Source of the DNA: Brassicibacter mesophilus | GTDB lineage: Bacteria > Bacillota > Clostridia > Tissierellales > Proteiniboraceae | Reading direction: 5' to 3' | DNA length: 26,956 nucleotides | Assembly: GCF_050433385.1 (NCBI RefSeq) | Contig: NZ_JBNPXI010000040.1 | Coordinates: forward strand, 1 to 26,956 | In this document: piece after piece, positions 12,647 through 21,719 of the stretch | Position numbering within the stretch: position 1 is the stretch's first letter | Layout: every line of letters starts with the position of its first letter | Translations under genes and position numbers: made by a program | Notes under the pieces: generated by a model | Databases searched by the model: none | Told to the model about the DNA's origin: nothing | Seen by the model: the letters and a program-made list of their open reading frames with translations, nothing else

Positions 12647-13924
12647 GTGAAATTAGATGTAGTTGGAAAAAGCATTATTAGAGTAGATGCACTTGCGAAA
12701 GCTACTGGTAAGGCAATATATCCACAAGATATATACATGGATGGAATGCTTTATGGAGCAACTTTACGCTCAACTAGACCCCATGCAAATATAAAAGTTG
12801 ATACATCAAAGGCAGAAGCTATTGAAGGGGTAGTTAAAGTATTAACAGCAAAAGATGTACCAGGACATAATAGTCATGGTGTTCTTTTTAAAGACCATGA
12901 GGTTCTTTGTGAAAAGAAAGTTAGAAGAATAGGTGATCCTATTGCTTTTGTAGTGGCGACTTCACAGAAAATAGCTGAAGCAGGCGTTAAGGCAATAGAG
13001 GTAACCTACGAGGACTTAGATGCAGTGTTTGATCCAGAAGAAGCAATGAAGGACGAAGCACCGCAGGTACACGATGGAAAGAGCAACATAGTATATCATT
13101 ATAAATTGAGAAAAGGCGATATAGACGAAGCGTTTAAAAAATGTGATGTGGTAGCTGAAAATGAATACTATGTTCCAATGGTTGAGCATGTTTTTTTACA
13201 GCCGGAAGCTGGTATAGCGTATTTAGAAGAGGATGGGGTTATTACCGTAGTTGCCTCAACGCAGTATCCTCACTTTGATCAACTTGAAGTAGCTGAAGCT
13301 ATGGGAACACCAATTGAAAAGATAAGGATAATCAATCCAGCTGTAGGCGGTGCTTTTGGAGGAAGAGAAGATATCACGATGCAAATACACTTAGCTATGG
13401 CGACTAAATTAACTGGAAAACCTGTCAAGGTTATTTATTCTAGAGAAGAATCTATTGCAGCTCACTCAAAAAGACATTCGATGCGTATGAGATACAAAAC
13501 AGGTGCAACAAAAGATGGTAAGCTTGTAGCCATGGAAGCTACTATTATTGGAGATACGGGAGCATATGCTTCTTGGGCGATAAATGTACTAAGGAAAGCA
13601 GGAGTTCATGCGACAGGTCCTTATGTGATTCCTAATGTTAAGGTAGATAGCTATTCAGTTTACACAAACAATCCTTTTGCAGGTGCTATGAGAGGATTTG
13701 GAGCGACTCAAGTGCCAGTTGCATATGAACAGCAAATGGATATACTTGCAGAAAAATTAGGCATAGACCCAATAACATTTAGAATGAAAAATATTTTTAC
13801 TGTAGGAAGTCAGACTGCTACAGGTCAGACACTAGATGAAAGTATTCCTTTAGATAAATGTATAGAGGAAGTAGAAAAGAGAATGAACTTTATAGAAAGA
13901 TACAAGGGTGGTGTAGGCCAATGA
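12647..13924 (+). CDS. Molybdenum hydroxylase large subunit, N-terminal half (separate gene)
   Basis: 425 aa from GTG 12647 (GGGGGT about 8 nt upstream). It carries the first part of the molybdopterin subunit: the entry domain (VGKSIIRVDALAKATGKA), the GGAFGGRED motif at about 234-242, and AMRGFGATQ at about 346-354. It stops at a TGA overlapping the next ATG (ATGA, 13921-13924), exactly where unsplit relatives continue into KRGIGFA. A similar division occurs in nicotinate dehydrogenase of Eubacterium barkeri (NdhL/NdhM). The two halves must assemble to form the active site. Purine substrate is inferred from neighbours; the accessory cassette downstream suggests the selenium-dependent class. 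Confidence 0.93.
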   Translation: MKLDVVGKSIIRVDALAKATGKAIYPQDIYMDGMLYGATLRSTRPHANIKVDTSKAEAIEGVVKVLTAKDVPGHNSHGVLFKDHEVLCEKKVRRIGDPIAFVVATSQKIAEAGVKAIEVTYEDLDAVFDPEEAMKDEAPQVHDGKSNIVYHYKLRKGDIDEAFKKCDVVAENEYYVPMVEHVFLQPEAGIAYLEEDGVITVVASTQYPHFDQLEVAEAMGTPIEKIRIINPAVGGAFGGREDITMQIHLAMATKLTGKPVKVIYSREESIAAHSKRHSMRMRYKTGATKDGKLVAMEATIIGDTGAYASWAINVLRKAGVHATGPYVIPNVKVDSYSVYTNNPFAGAMRGFGATQVPVAYEQQMDILAEKLGIDPITFRMKNIFTVGSQTATGQTLDESIPLDKCIEEVEKRMNFIERYKGGVGQ

Positions 13925-14904
13925 AAAAGAGAGGAATAGGATTTGCAACAATGTTTTATGGTACTGGATATGGTAATGGATTTCCAGATGTTTCAAAGGC
14001 CATAGCTGAACTCACAAAGGATGGTAAAGTAGCCATATATGTTGGAGCTACAGAAGTAGGTCAAGGTGCAAAAACTATAATGAGTCAAATACCAGCAGAG
14101 GTTTTAGGAATAACTGTTGATGACATAATATTTATAAATGAAGATACTAGTATAACTCCTGATGCAGGAACTGCAGCTGCAAGTAGACAGACTTATAATA
14201 CTGGTAATGCAATTAAAAAAGCAGCAGAGGTATTAAGAGAAGAGGTAATAAAAATAGCTGTTGAAATGCTCGCTGTTAATAGTGATACTGGTCTTATGGT
14301 TAAAAATGGAAGTGTATATATTAAAACATTTCCAGATAAAAAAGTAACTTTTAAAGAAATTGCTGATAAGCTTGGAGATGAGATTTTAAGAAAAGAAGCT
14401 ACATTTATAGCTCATTCGACTCAAATGGATGATGAAACAGGTCAAGGGTCTCCTTATTGGCCATATACTTTCGGGGCATGCGGAGTAGAGGTTGAAGTTG
14501 ACACTGAAACAGGAAGAGTTGAGATAATTGATGCAGTAGTTGCACAAGATGTAGGCAAGGCAATAAACCCTAAACTTATTGAAGGTCAAATAGACGGTGG
14601 ATTTGCAATGGGATATGGATATGCAATAATGGAAGACTTAAATATTGTTAATGGTAAAATTAAAAACAATAGATTTACAAATTATTTGATACCAACATCC
14701 TTAGATATGCCTGAAGTTAACGCGGCTATAGTTGAAGATCCTGAATCAACAGCACCTTTTGGAGCAAAAGGAATAGGAGAACCTGTAATGGTATATGTTG
14801 CGCCGGCTATATTAAATGCTATATATAACGCTGTAGGAGTAAGAATGACAGAGATACCTGTTACACCAGAAAAAATGTTAAAGGCCCTTAGTGAGAATAA
14901 GTAA
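13921..14904 (+). CDS. Molybdenum hydroxylase large subunit, C-terminal half (separate gene)
   Basis: 327 aa from ATG 13921. The frame stays open upstream to 13858, but the ribosome site AAGGGTGGTG (13904-13913) and the ATGA overlap fix the start at 13921. Motifs of the second half of the molybdenum subunit are present: GATEVGQGAKT, GTAAASRQTYNTGNA, and FGAKGIGEPVM, which holds the Glu that acts as catalytic base in xanthine dehydrogenase. It pairs with the preceding protein to form one catalytic subunit. Both halves are full and intact, so this is a true gene split rather than decay. Substrate preference (hypoxanthine, purine or nicotinate) cannot be decided here. Confidence 0.93.
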   Translation: MKKRGIGFATMFYGTGYGNGFPDVSKAIAELTKDGKVAIYVGATEVGQGAKTIMSQIPAEVLGITVDDIIFINEDTSITPDAGTAAASRQTYNTGNAIKKAAEVLREEVIKIAVEMLAVNSDTGLMVKNGSVYIKTFPDKKVTFKEIADKLGDEILRKEATFIAHSTQMDDETGQGSPYWPYTFGACGVEVEVDTETGRVEIIDAVVAQDVGKAINPKLIEGQIDGGFAMGYGYAIMEDLNIVNGKIKNNRFTNYLIPTSLDMPEVNAAIVEDPESTAPFGAKGIGEPVMVYVAPAILNAIYNAVGVRMTEIPVTPEKMLKALSENK

Positions 14905-14933
14905 ATCTAAATGAAATGGTAGGGGGGATAAAC

Positions 14934-16664
14934 GTGAAATCTGAAGTAAAGCAGAGGATAGATTTAGCATATGGAAGAATAAAGCCTCAGTTGGTATTGA
15001 AAAATGCTAAGATTGTTAACGTATTTTCACATGAGATTGTTGAAGGAGATATAGCAATCAACCAGGGAAAAATAGTTGGTATTGGCGAATATATAGGAGA
15101 AAAAGAAATAGATTTACAAGGAAAATTTGTAGCGCCTGGTTTAATAGATGGACATGTCCATATAGAGTCTTCTATGGTTTCTCCAACCCAATTTGCTAGG
15201 GCGGTAGTTCCTAGAGGAACTACTACAATTATAGCAGATCCTCATGAGATAGCTAATGTAAGAGGTATAGAAGGAATAGAATACATGTTAGAAGCAAGTG
15301 AAGGACTGCCTTTAAGCGTTTATTTCATGCTTCCGTCATGTGTTCCAGCCACTTCCTTTGAAAACTCAGGTGCAGTTTTAAAGGCAGAAGATTTAAGACA
15401 GCTTATAGAACATAAAAGAGTATTAGGACTTGGAGAGCTTATGGATTATCCAGGCGTAATATTTAGAAGTGATGATATAGTAGATAAAATTGAACTAGCG
15501 CAGGAACATGATAAGCTTATTGACGGACATGGACCAGATATTAAAGATAGAGAGCTAAATGCATACGTTGCTGCAGGTGTCATAACTGAGCACGAGTGCT
15601 CTACTGTTGATGAGATGTTAGATAGATTAAGATTAGGTATGCATATTCTGGTAAGACAGGGTTCTGCAGCAAGAAATCTTGAAACGTTAGTAAGAGGATT
15701 AACAAAGGAAAACATGAGAAGATGTCTGTTCTGTACAGATGACAAACATCCTGAGGATATACTTGTAACTGGACATATAGACAATAATGTTCGACTAGCC
15801 ATAAAAAATGGTATTGACCCAATATCAGCTATTCAAATGGCTACAATCAATGCTGCTGAGTGTTATAGGTTAAGAAATGTTGGAGCTATAGCACCAGGGT
15901 ATGATGCTGATTTAATAGTGATAGATAGCCTAAAGGACTTTAATGTACTAAAGGTAATTAAAAAAGGTGAACTTGTTGGAGAAGATAAGAAACCTTTGTT
16001 TAATGTAAAGAGTATAGATATTTCTAAAGTTACAGATACAGTGAGAATCGGTAAGATAGAAAAAGAAAATCTAAAAATAGAGATTGGATCAGATATTGTA
16101 AATGTCATCAGATTATTACCACACAGCTTAGTTACAGAAAGGGTATCTAGAAAAGTCGAGACATCTAACGGTGAATTTAAATATAATGATAAGCTTGATA
16201 TACTGAAACTTGCAGTTATTGAGAGACACAAGGTAACTGGAAATATAGGGCTAGCACTGGTAGAAGACTTTAAACTCAAAAACGGTGCAATTGCTTCAAC
16301 TATAGCTCATGATTCACACAATATTATAGTCATTGGTGATAATGATGAGGATATGCTTTTAGCTATAAATGAAGTAACAAGAGTAGGTGGAGGAATAACA
16401 ATATGTTCTCGAGGAAAAGTCCTTAAGACTCTTGAATTGCCAATTGCAGGATTGATTTCAGATGAGCCTATGGAAAAAGTTAATGAAAAACTAGAAGAGA
16501 TGCTTCAAATCGCATATGAAGAGCTTCATGTTAGCAAAAACATAGATCCATTTATGACGTTATCATTTTTAGCTTTGCCTGTTATTCCTGAGATTAAATT
16601 GACAGATATGGGACTTTTCGATGTAACTAAATTTAATTTTATAGAGCTAGAAATTCATAAATAG
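14934..16664 (+). CDS. ade: Adenine deaminase
   Basis: 576 aa with all the expected metal-site residues of Ade: HVH (H74, H76) in DGHVHIESSM, ADPHEIANVRG, E168 in GLGELMDYPG, H199 in DGHGPD, H220 in EHE, and D269 in TDDKHPED. The C-terminal domain carries AHDSHNIIVIG. It converts adenine to hypoxanthine, which the upstream hydroxylase can oxidise to xanthine. GTG 14934 is preferred over in-frame ATG 14916, because the strong AGGGGGG site (14921-14927) lies between them and suits only 14934. It is the last gene of the xdh transcript, closed by a strong terminator. It serves as an internal reference for the diverged paralog at 7484. Confidence 0.94.
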   Translation: MKSEVKQRIDLAYGRIKPQLVLKNAKIVNVFSHEIVEGDIAINQGKIVGIGEYIGEKEIDLQGKFVAPGLIDGHVHIESSMVSPTQFARAVVPRGTTTIIADPHEIANVRGIEGIEYMLEASEGLPLSVYFMLPSCVPATSFENSGAVLKAEDLRQLIEHKRVLGLGELMDYPGVIFRSDDIVDKIELAQEHDKLIDGHGPDIKDRELNAYVAAGVITEHECSTVDEMLDRLRLGMHILVRQGSAARNLETLVRGLTKENMRRCLFCTDDKHPEDILVTGHIDNNVRLAIKNGIDPISAIQMATINAAECYRLRNVGAIAPGYDADLIVIDSLKDFNVLKVIKKGELVGEDKKPLFNVKSIDISKVTDTVRIGKIEKENLKIEIGSDIVNVIRLLPHSLVTERVSRKVETSNGEFKYNDKLDILKLAVIERHKVTGNIGLALVEDFKLKNGAIASTIAHDSHNIIVIGDNDEDMLLAINEVTRVGGGITICSRGKVLKTLELPIAGLISDEPMEKVNEKLEEMLQIAYEELHVSKNIDPFMTLSFLALPVIPEIKLTDMGLFDVTKFNFIELEIHK

Positions 16665-16672
16665 ACTTGACT

Positions 16673-16704
16673 AAATAGGGAATGACGGATTCATTCCCTA
16701 TTTT
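16673..16704 (+). terminator. Rho-independent terminator of the xdh-ade operon
   Basis: AAATAGGGAATGA (16673-16685) pairs perfectly with TCATTCCCTATTT (16691-16703) around a 5-nt loop and ends in TTTT. It lies 8 nt after the ade stop codon. Confidence 0.85.
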
Positions 16705-16828
16705 ACATAACTACAGTTGCTCAAAGAACAGAGAGTTTGTGGATAATACTATTAGAGTATTTATTAATTAATTTATATTTATGTACTTTTAGGGATATAA
16801 AGTCTTATATGATAAAGGGGGAATAACT

Positions 16829-18409
16829 TTGACTAATAAAGGGTTTAGTGGATTAATTAAACTGTTTGGGATTTTGGTTTTAGTCTTTGGAACTATGTTA
16901 GTATTAACTGAAATAATAGAAAATCTGATATTCAGTATAGTTTTAGTAGTCCTATTTTCCGGTATAATAGCTTTTATTATTAATAAAGTTTATAATGCAA
17001 ATATAGATGATATAAAATACTATTTAAATTGCATAAATAAAAATGATTTAATGATTAATATAAACAAAAAAGGTCAAGGGATTAATGTGGAAATTATTTC
17101 AGAGATTGAAGAAATGCTTGAAGGAATGAAGAAAAATTTTAAACAGCAAGTAAACATTTCTACTAAGATATCTGAGATAAGTGATCAAATTAACGCTATT
17201 TCAACTGAAACACAAACTGCTATGGAGTCTATAGCTTCATCAGCCGAAATAACAAGTCAAAATAGTGAAAATCAATTTCAAATGATGAACCAAGTATCTA
17301 AAAAGACAGAGAGTATTGTAAACATTTTGAACAATACAAAGCAAGAAATGGAAGCTACAGTTGAATTTACTTCACAATCTATAAATTCAACTCAAGAAGG
17401 AATAAAAGCTACTAGTCAAGTTCAAGAGAAGATAAGTATTACTAGGCAGCTTGTAAAAGACAATGCCGATAGAGTAAATGACCTTAGATTATATTCTGAA
17501 GAGGTCGTAAAATTAATAGATTTAATAAATTCAATATCACAGCAAACAAATATGTTATCTCTTAATGCTTCAATAGAGGCTGCCAGAGCTGGTGAACAAG
17601 GTAAAGGATTTGCAGTAGTAGCAAGTGAAGTGAGTAAATTAGCCAAGGAAACAGGTGAAGTTTCTGCAAGAATTGAAGATGTTATTTCTACGTTAAAAAA
17701 TGATATTGCATCAATTTCAGAATCAATGCGACAGGAGACTAATCAAGTTGAGGAAAGTTATTTTGTAATACAGAAAACTATGAATGATTTTAGTAAGATA
17801 GAAGAATCATTAAATACAAGTATTAACAAGATAAAGAGAATGAATAGTTCAATTAGCGAAGTAAATGAAAGTGGTAGAGAGATACAATCAAGTATTTATG
17901 ATGTTACAAGCTTTACTAGAGAAATATCTTCACAAATGCAGGAGACCACTGCACAGGTTATAGTTCAGAATGAAAAAATGTCTATGCTTCAAAGTATAAT
18001 AAAAGAACTACATGAAACATCTGATAGCATGCAGCAATATGTAACTAGTAAAGTAATGGAAGGCAAGATGCTCAGAGATGTTGAATATATTCAAAAAGAG
18101 ATAAAAAGAAATAGTATAAATGATGATCTGATAAAGAGATTGTTAAAAGAAATTGGAGCAGATGTAATATATTTATCTGATAAAAACGGAGAAGTAAAGT
18201 ATTGCAATGAAAAAGAGAGTATAGGTCTTAATCTCTATCAAGTAGATGAAAGCTATTCAGCACTTAAAAATGGTCAAGCTACTTATATAGCAACTCCTGT
18301 TAAAAAAAGGGTAGAGGATGGAAAGCTTTTTAAATTTTTAGCTGTTATTGATGAAACTGGGATTATTTATCAAATAGGATTATCTATTGAATCTTTAATG
18401 AAGTTTTAG
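16829..18409 (+). CDS. Methyl-accepting chemotaxis protein with C-terminal sensor-like domain
   Basis: 526 aa from TTG 16829 (AAAGGGGG upstream). Two membrane helices lie close together (about 9-29 and 31-52), leaving no room for an extracellular ligand domain. A long coiled coil follows, with the conserved hairpin tip QQTNMLSLNASIEAARAGE (about 239-257) and GKGFAVVASEVSKLA, so CheA/CheW coupling is intact. After the signalling region, residues about 435-526 form a small alpha/beta segment (ADVIYLSDKNGEVKYCNE, ending IYQIGLSIESLMKF) that resembles a PAS or Cache-like sensor. The gene lies between purine-catabolism operons, so cytoplasmic sensing of a purine or product is plausible but only inferred. 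It appears to be a single-gene unit. Confidence 0.9.
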   Translation: MTNKGFSGLIKLFGILVLVFGTMLVLTEIIENLIFSIVLVVLFSGIIAFIINKVYNANIDDIKYYLNCINKNDLMININKKGQGINVEIISEIEEMLEGMKKNFKQQVNISTKISEISDQINAISTETQTAMESIASSAEITSQNSENQFQMMNQVSKKTESIVNILNNTKQEMEATVEFTSQSINSTQEGIKATSQVQEKISITRQLVKDNADRVNDLRLYSEEVVKLIDLINSISQQTNMLSLNASIEAARAGEQGKGFAVVASEVSKLAKETGEVSARIEDVISTLKNDIASISESMRQETNQVEESYFVIQKTMNDFSKIEESLNTSINKIKRMNSSISEVNESGREIQSSIYDVTSFTREISSQMQETTAQVIVQNEKMSMLQSIIKELHETSDSMQQYVTSKVMEGKMLRDVEYIQKEIKRNSINDDLIKRLLKEIGADVIYLSDKNGEVKYCNEKESIGLNLYQVDESYSALKNGQATYIATPVKKRVEDGKLFKFLAVIDETGIIYQIGLSIESLMKF

Positions 18410-18477
18410 TAATATTAGAATATGTATACAGAAGGGAAAATCTAATCGGTCAATATCCAATTAATAGGAGGGTAAAA

Positions 18478-19497
18478 ATGAAGAAAATAAAAGTAGAGGA
18501 TTCTGTAGGAATGGTTTTGGCACATGACCTAACAAAGATTGTTCCTGGTGAGTTTAAAGGGGCTGCTTTCAAGAAAGGCTACATTGTTAAACCTGAAGAC
18601 ATAGACAAGCTAAAAGATATGGGTAAAAACCATGTCTATGTAATCGATCTTACGGAGAATGATGTCCATGAAGATGATGCAGCAATAAGGATGGGTAAGG
18701 CAATAGCAGGAGAAGGAACATATCTATTTGGGCCGTCAGAAGGGAAAGTAAACCTTAAGGCAAGTCAAAAAGGACTTTTAAAGATTAATGTAGAGGCATT
18801 AGAAGCTATCAATGATATTGATTCAATAATACTAGCAACAATGCACAATAATTCTGTTGTGGAGAAAGATCAGATAGTAGCAGGAACAAAGATAATCCCA
18901 TTGACAATTCATAAAGATAAGATAGAGAGAATAGAGGACATCTGTCAAAAACTTGGTAAGGTAGTTAGCATTAAAGAAATAAAGCAGCTGAAAGCAGGGA
19001 TAGTTGTAACTGGATCAGAGGTGTTTCATGGAAGGATCACAGATAAATTTGGACCAGTACTAGAAGCAAAGATTAGAAATTATGGTGGAGTTTTAGCAGG
19101 AGTTAGATATGCGCCTGATGATAAAGATAAAATACAGGAAGCTATAGAAGCTTTTATTTCAGAGGGAGCTCAAATAATTATGACCTCAGGAGGTATGTCT
19201 GTAGATGCTGATGATTTAACACCAACATCTATAAGGAGTATAGCTGATGATGTTATAACATATGGATCCCCAGTGCTCCCAGGTGCAATGTTTATGTTAG
19301 CATATAAAGGTGATGTGGCAATACTTGGTGTTCCTGCATGTGGCATGTATCATAAAACTACAGTATTAGATATTGTCTTACCAAGAGTATTAGCTGGTGA
19401 AAGAGTATCAAGAAAGGAAATAGCAATATTGGGGCATGGTGGACTTTGCTTAAACTGTAAGGTTTGTCACTATCCAATATGCCCATTGGGTAAATAG
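18478..19497 (+). CDS. MoeA-like molybdopterin-binding protein of the Se-Mo hydroxylase cassette
   Basis: 339 aa. The N-terminal part (VEDSVGMVLAHDLT) resembles MoeA linkers, and the C-terminal part has the MoaB/Mog fold: GIVVTGSEVFHGRITDKFGP (about 173-192) and IIMTSGGMSVDADDLTPT. The end is unusual, with four cysteines in CLNCKVCHYPICPLGK (C324, C327, C330, C335), likely a metal or sulfur/selenium relay site. This variant commonly accompanies selenium-dependent molybdenum hydroxylases and probably handles the cofactor late in its synthesis. It begins the accessory operon after AGGAGGG and ends 7 nt before the next start. Family sure; exact reaction unknown. Confidence 0.87.
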   Translation: MKKIKVEDSVGMVLAHDLTKIVPGEFKGAAFKKGYIVKPEDIDKLKDMGKNHVYVIDLTENDVHEDDAAIRMGKAIAGEGTYLFGPSEGKVNLKASQKGLLKINVEALEAINDIDSIILATMHNNSVVEKDQIVAGTKIIPLTIHKDKIERIEDICQKLGKVVSIKEIKQLKAGIVVTGSEVFHGRITDKFGPVLEAKIRNYGGVLAGVRYAPDDKDKIQEAIEAFISEGAQIIMTSGGMSVDADDLTPTSIRSIADDVITYGSPVLPGAMFMLAYKGDVAILGVPACGMYHKTTVLDIVLPRVLAGERVSRKEIAILGHGGLCLNCKVCHYPICPLGK

Positions 19498-19504
19498 GTG
19501 AGCT

Positions 19505-20251
19505 ATGAATATTATTGAATATTTTGATATTAATTTGAAAACAAAAGAGCTGATAAGTATTGTTGGAGGCGGGGGAAAAACAACTACAATGTTTAAACTC
19601 GCCAACGAGCTTAAGGCTTTAAACAAAAGAGTACTAGTTACAACTACTACAGCCATATATAATCCTGATGCCGATCAATACGATAAGTTAATTATTTTAG
19701 GGAAGGATAATGCCTATGGTCGTTATCTTAACAATACTATTACGGTGATGGGAAGAGAAGTTTCTGCACAAAACAAGCTATTAGGAGCATTTCCTGAATA
19801 TATAGATTATATATACAAAGAAGAACTGTTTGATTATATAATCGTAGAAGCTGATGGATCAAAAGGTAGGCCAATAAAAGCACCTGCAAGTCATGAACCT
19901 GTTATTCCTTCATGTACTACTAAGACAATAGGGGTAGTGGGTATGGACTGTTTAGGAAAAAGAATAGATGATGAATATGTTCATAGATCTGAATTATTTG
20001 CACAGATAACAGATAGCAGCATTGGAGAATATATTAGAGAAGAAACGATACTTAAACTGATAGTATCAAAGAATGGAATTTTCAAGGGAGTACCATATAG
20101 TAGTAAGAAATATTTGCTTTTTAATAAAGCTGATTACCAAAAAGATAGAGAGGCTGCTATTAAGATTAAAAATTTAGTTGTGGAGAGCGAGTATGATGTA
20201 AATGGAATTATAGTAGGAAGCATGAATAGTGGGAATATTATTAGATTTTAG
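19505..20251 (+). CDS. yqeC: YqeC-type selenium-dependent hydroxylase accessory protein (P-loop NTPase)
   Basis: 248 aa with an early P-loop, GGGGKTT at 21-27, and DYIIVEADGSKGRPIKAP in the middle, both typical of YqeC. The family occurs with selenium-dependent molybdenum hydroxylases in bacteria such as Enterococcus faecalis and E. coli; its precise reaction is unsettled, but a role in making or inserting the selenium-containing molybdenum cofactor is generally assumed. It starts 7 nt after the MoeA-like gene, with a weak AGGTGAG ribosome site overlapping that gene's stop region. Translation is probably coupled. Confidence 0.88.
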   Translation: MNIIEYFDINLKTKELISIVGGGGKTTTMFKLANELKALNKRVLVTTTTAIYNPDADQYDKLIILGKDNAYGRYLNNTITVMGREVSAQNKLLGAFPEYIDYIYKEELFDYIIVEADGSKGRPIKAPASHEPVIPSCTTKTIGVVGMDCLGKRIDDEYVHRSELFAQITDSSIGEYIREETILKLIVSKNGIFKGVPYSSKKYLLFNKADYQKDREAAIKIKNLVVESEYDVNGIIVGSMNSGNIIRF

Positions 20252-20272
20252 AATGCAAAGAGGGTGTAACTG

Positions 20273-20863
20273 ATGATTACAGGTATAGTTATGGCATCAG
20301 GGTTTTCTAGAAGAATGAATAGAAATAAGTTATTACTTACTTTAGGAAATGAAGCTATTATTGAAAGGGTTATTAAAGCAGCTAAAGATTCGGATATAGA
20401 TGACATAATATTAGTATACAACAATGAAGATGTTAAAAAATTAGCGGAAAAGCATAATATAAAGACAGTATTTAATGAAAGACCAGATAAAGGACAAAGT
20501 GAATCCATGAAGATTGGTATAAACTTCGCTTGTTCAGAAACGCAAGGATACATGTTTATAGTAGGTGATCAACCTTTTTTAGATAGCAGGACAATAAATA
20601 CTCTGGTTAAATCTTTTAAAGAAGAAAGCTGTTATATTGTGGCACCTGTTTATAATGGTAAAAGAGGGAACCCGGTTATATTTTCTTCACATCTTAAGGA
20701 AAAGCTTCTTGAAGTTGAAGGAGATAAGGGAGGGAGGAAGATAATCGAGGAATGCATTAAACATACTAAGCTTATAAACATAGATAATAAAGCCATAGGA
20801 TTAGACATAGATACTTGGGAAGAATATCAGCGAATTAAGAATGGAGATGAAAAAATTGATTAA
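20273..20863 (+). CDS. mocA: MocA/MobA-like molybdenum cofactor nucleotidyltransferase
   Basis: 196 aa, a GT-A-fold NTP transferase. The nucleotide-binding start reads GIVMASGFSRRMNRNKLLL (4-22), and the metal-binding GDQPF motif has D99. MocA adds CMP to molybdopterin cofactor, giving the dinucleotide form used by xanthine-dehydrogenase-type enzymes. Context within the Se-Mo cassette favours MocA over MobA (GMP). AGAGGGTG precedes the ATG, and the 3' end overlaps the next gene by 23 nt. CTP versus GTP specificity cannot be confirmed from motifs alone. Confidence 0.87.
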   Translation: MITGIVMASGFSRRMNRNKLLLTLGNEAIIERVIKAAKDSDIDDIILVYNNEDVKKLAEKHNIKTVFNERPDKGQSESMKIGINFACSETQGYMFIVGDQPFLDSRTINTLVKSFKEESCYIVAPVYNGKRGNPVIFSSHLKEKLLEVEGDKGGRKIIEECIKHTKLINIDNKAIGLDIDTWEEYQRIKNGDEKID

Positions 20864-21659
20864 TGATATTGTTATAATAAGAGGTGGAGGAGATCTAGCA
20901 ACAGGTATAGCACATAGACTTCACAGGAGCGGTTTTAAAATTTTGATATTAGAAATAGAAAAACCATTAGTCATTAGAAGAACAGTCTCTTTTGCACAGG
21001 CTGTTTTTGATGGAAGTATAGTTATAGATGATGTGAAGGCTGTAAAGGTAACTGATATTAATGAGGTACATGAAAATTGGAGACACGGTAACATCCCAAT
21101 TTTAATTGATGAAAGCTGTGATATATTGAAACACATAAAAGCAAATATCTTAGTTGATGCTATATTAGCTAAGAAAAACCTAGGTACTCATAAAAGTATG
21201 GCGCCTATTACTATTGCGGCAGGACCTGGATTTGAAGCAGGAGTGGATGTAGATGTGGTAATAGAAACAAATAGAGGTCATTACTTAGGCTCACTTATTT
21301 TTGATGGGTTTGCACAATCGAATACAGGTGTGCCTGGTATAATAATGGGTTTTGGAAAAGAAAGAGTGATAAAATCACCATCAGATGGAATAATAAGGAA
21401 TATAGCTGAAATAGGAGATATAATAAAGAAGGATCAGATAATTGCGTATGTTGGAGATACTCCAGTAATATCAACTTTAGATGGAGTACTTAGAGGATTA
21501 ATTATGGACGGTATGGATGTTTTTACTGGACTTAAGATAGCTGACGTAGATCCTAGAGCGGTAGTAGAACACTGTTACTCTATTTCTGAAAAAGCAAGAG
21601 CAATAGGTGGAGGAGTGCTTGAGGCTATATTGTATATGAAAAGAATGAGGAGCTTATAA
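20841..21659 (+). CDS. yqeB: YqeB-type selenium-dependent molybdenum cofactor biosynthesis protein
   Basis: 272 aa of the EF2563/YqeB family: an N-terminal Rossmann-like start (IIRGGGDLATGIAHRLHRSGF), VETNRGHYLGSLIFDGFAQSNTG in the middle, and a C-terminal half resembling a biotinyl-lipoyl hammerhead (PSDGIIRNIAEIGDIIKKDQ). The family is a marker for selenium-dependent molybdenum hydroxylases. The start is uncertain: ATG 20841 overlaps mocA by 23 nt, ATG 20847 would leave no spacing from GGAG, and TTG 20856 would be properly spaced. The conserved region begins about nine residues in, so any of them gives a whole protein. Confidence 0.9.
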   Translation: MEMKKLINDIVIIRGGGDLATGIAHRLHRSGFKILILEIEKPLVIRRTVSFAQAVFDGSIVIDDVKAVKVTDINEVHENWRHGNIPILIDESCDILKHIKANILVDAILAKKNLGTHKSMAPITIAAGPGFEAGVDVDVVIETNRGHYLGSLIFDGFAQSNTGVPGIIMGFGKERVIKSPSDGIIRNIAEIGDIIKKDQIIAYVGDTPVISTLDGVLRGLIMDGMDVFTGLKIADVDPRAVVEHCYSISEKARAIGGGVLEAILYMKRMRSL

Positions 21660-21719
21660 AATATAAACCTAATTACAATTAAGGGATATTCTTAAATTGG
21701 TATTTGAGGAGGAGCTAGG

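Noticed and set aside
13858..13924. TGA at 13922-13924 as a selenocysteine codon or sequencing frameshift joining the two molybdenum-subunit genes
   Set aside because: The second gene is in a different frame, with its own ribosome site and an ATGA overlap, and the break falls at the domain boundary. Selenium in this enzyme class is a labile cofactor ligand rather than selenocysteine.
15446..16279. Several minus-strand frames inside the adenine deaminase gene
   Set aside because: Ser/Leu-rich composition typical of antisense shadows of a Glu/Lys/Asp-rich gene; no start signals.
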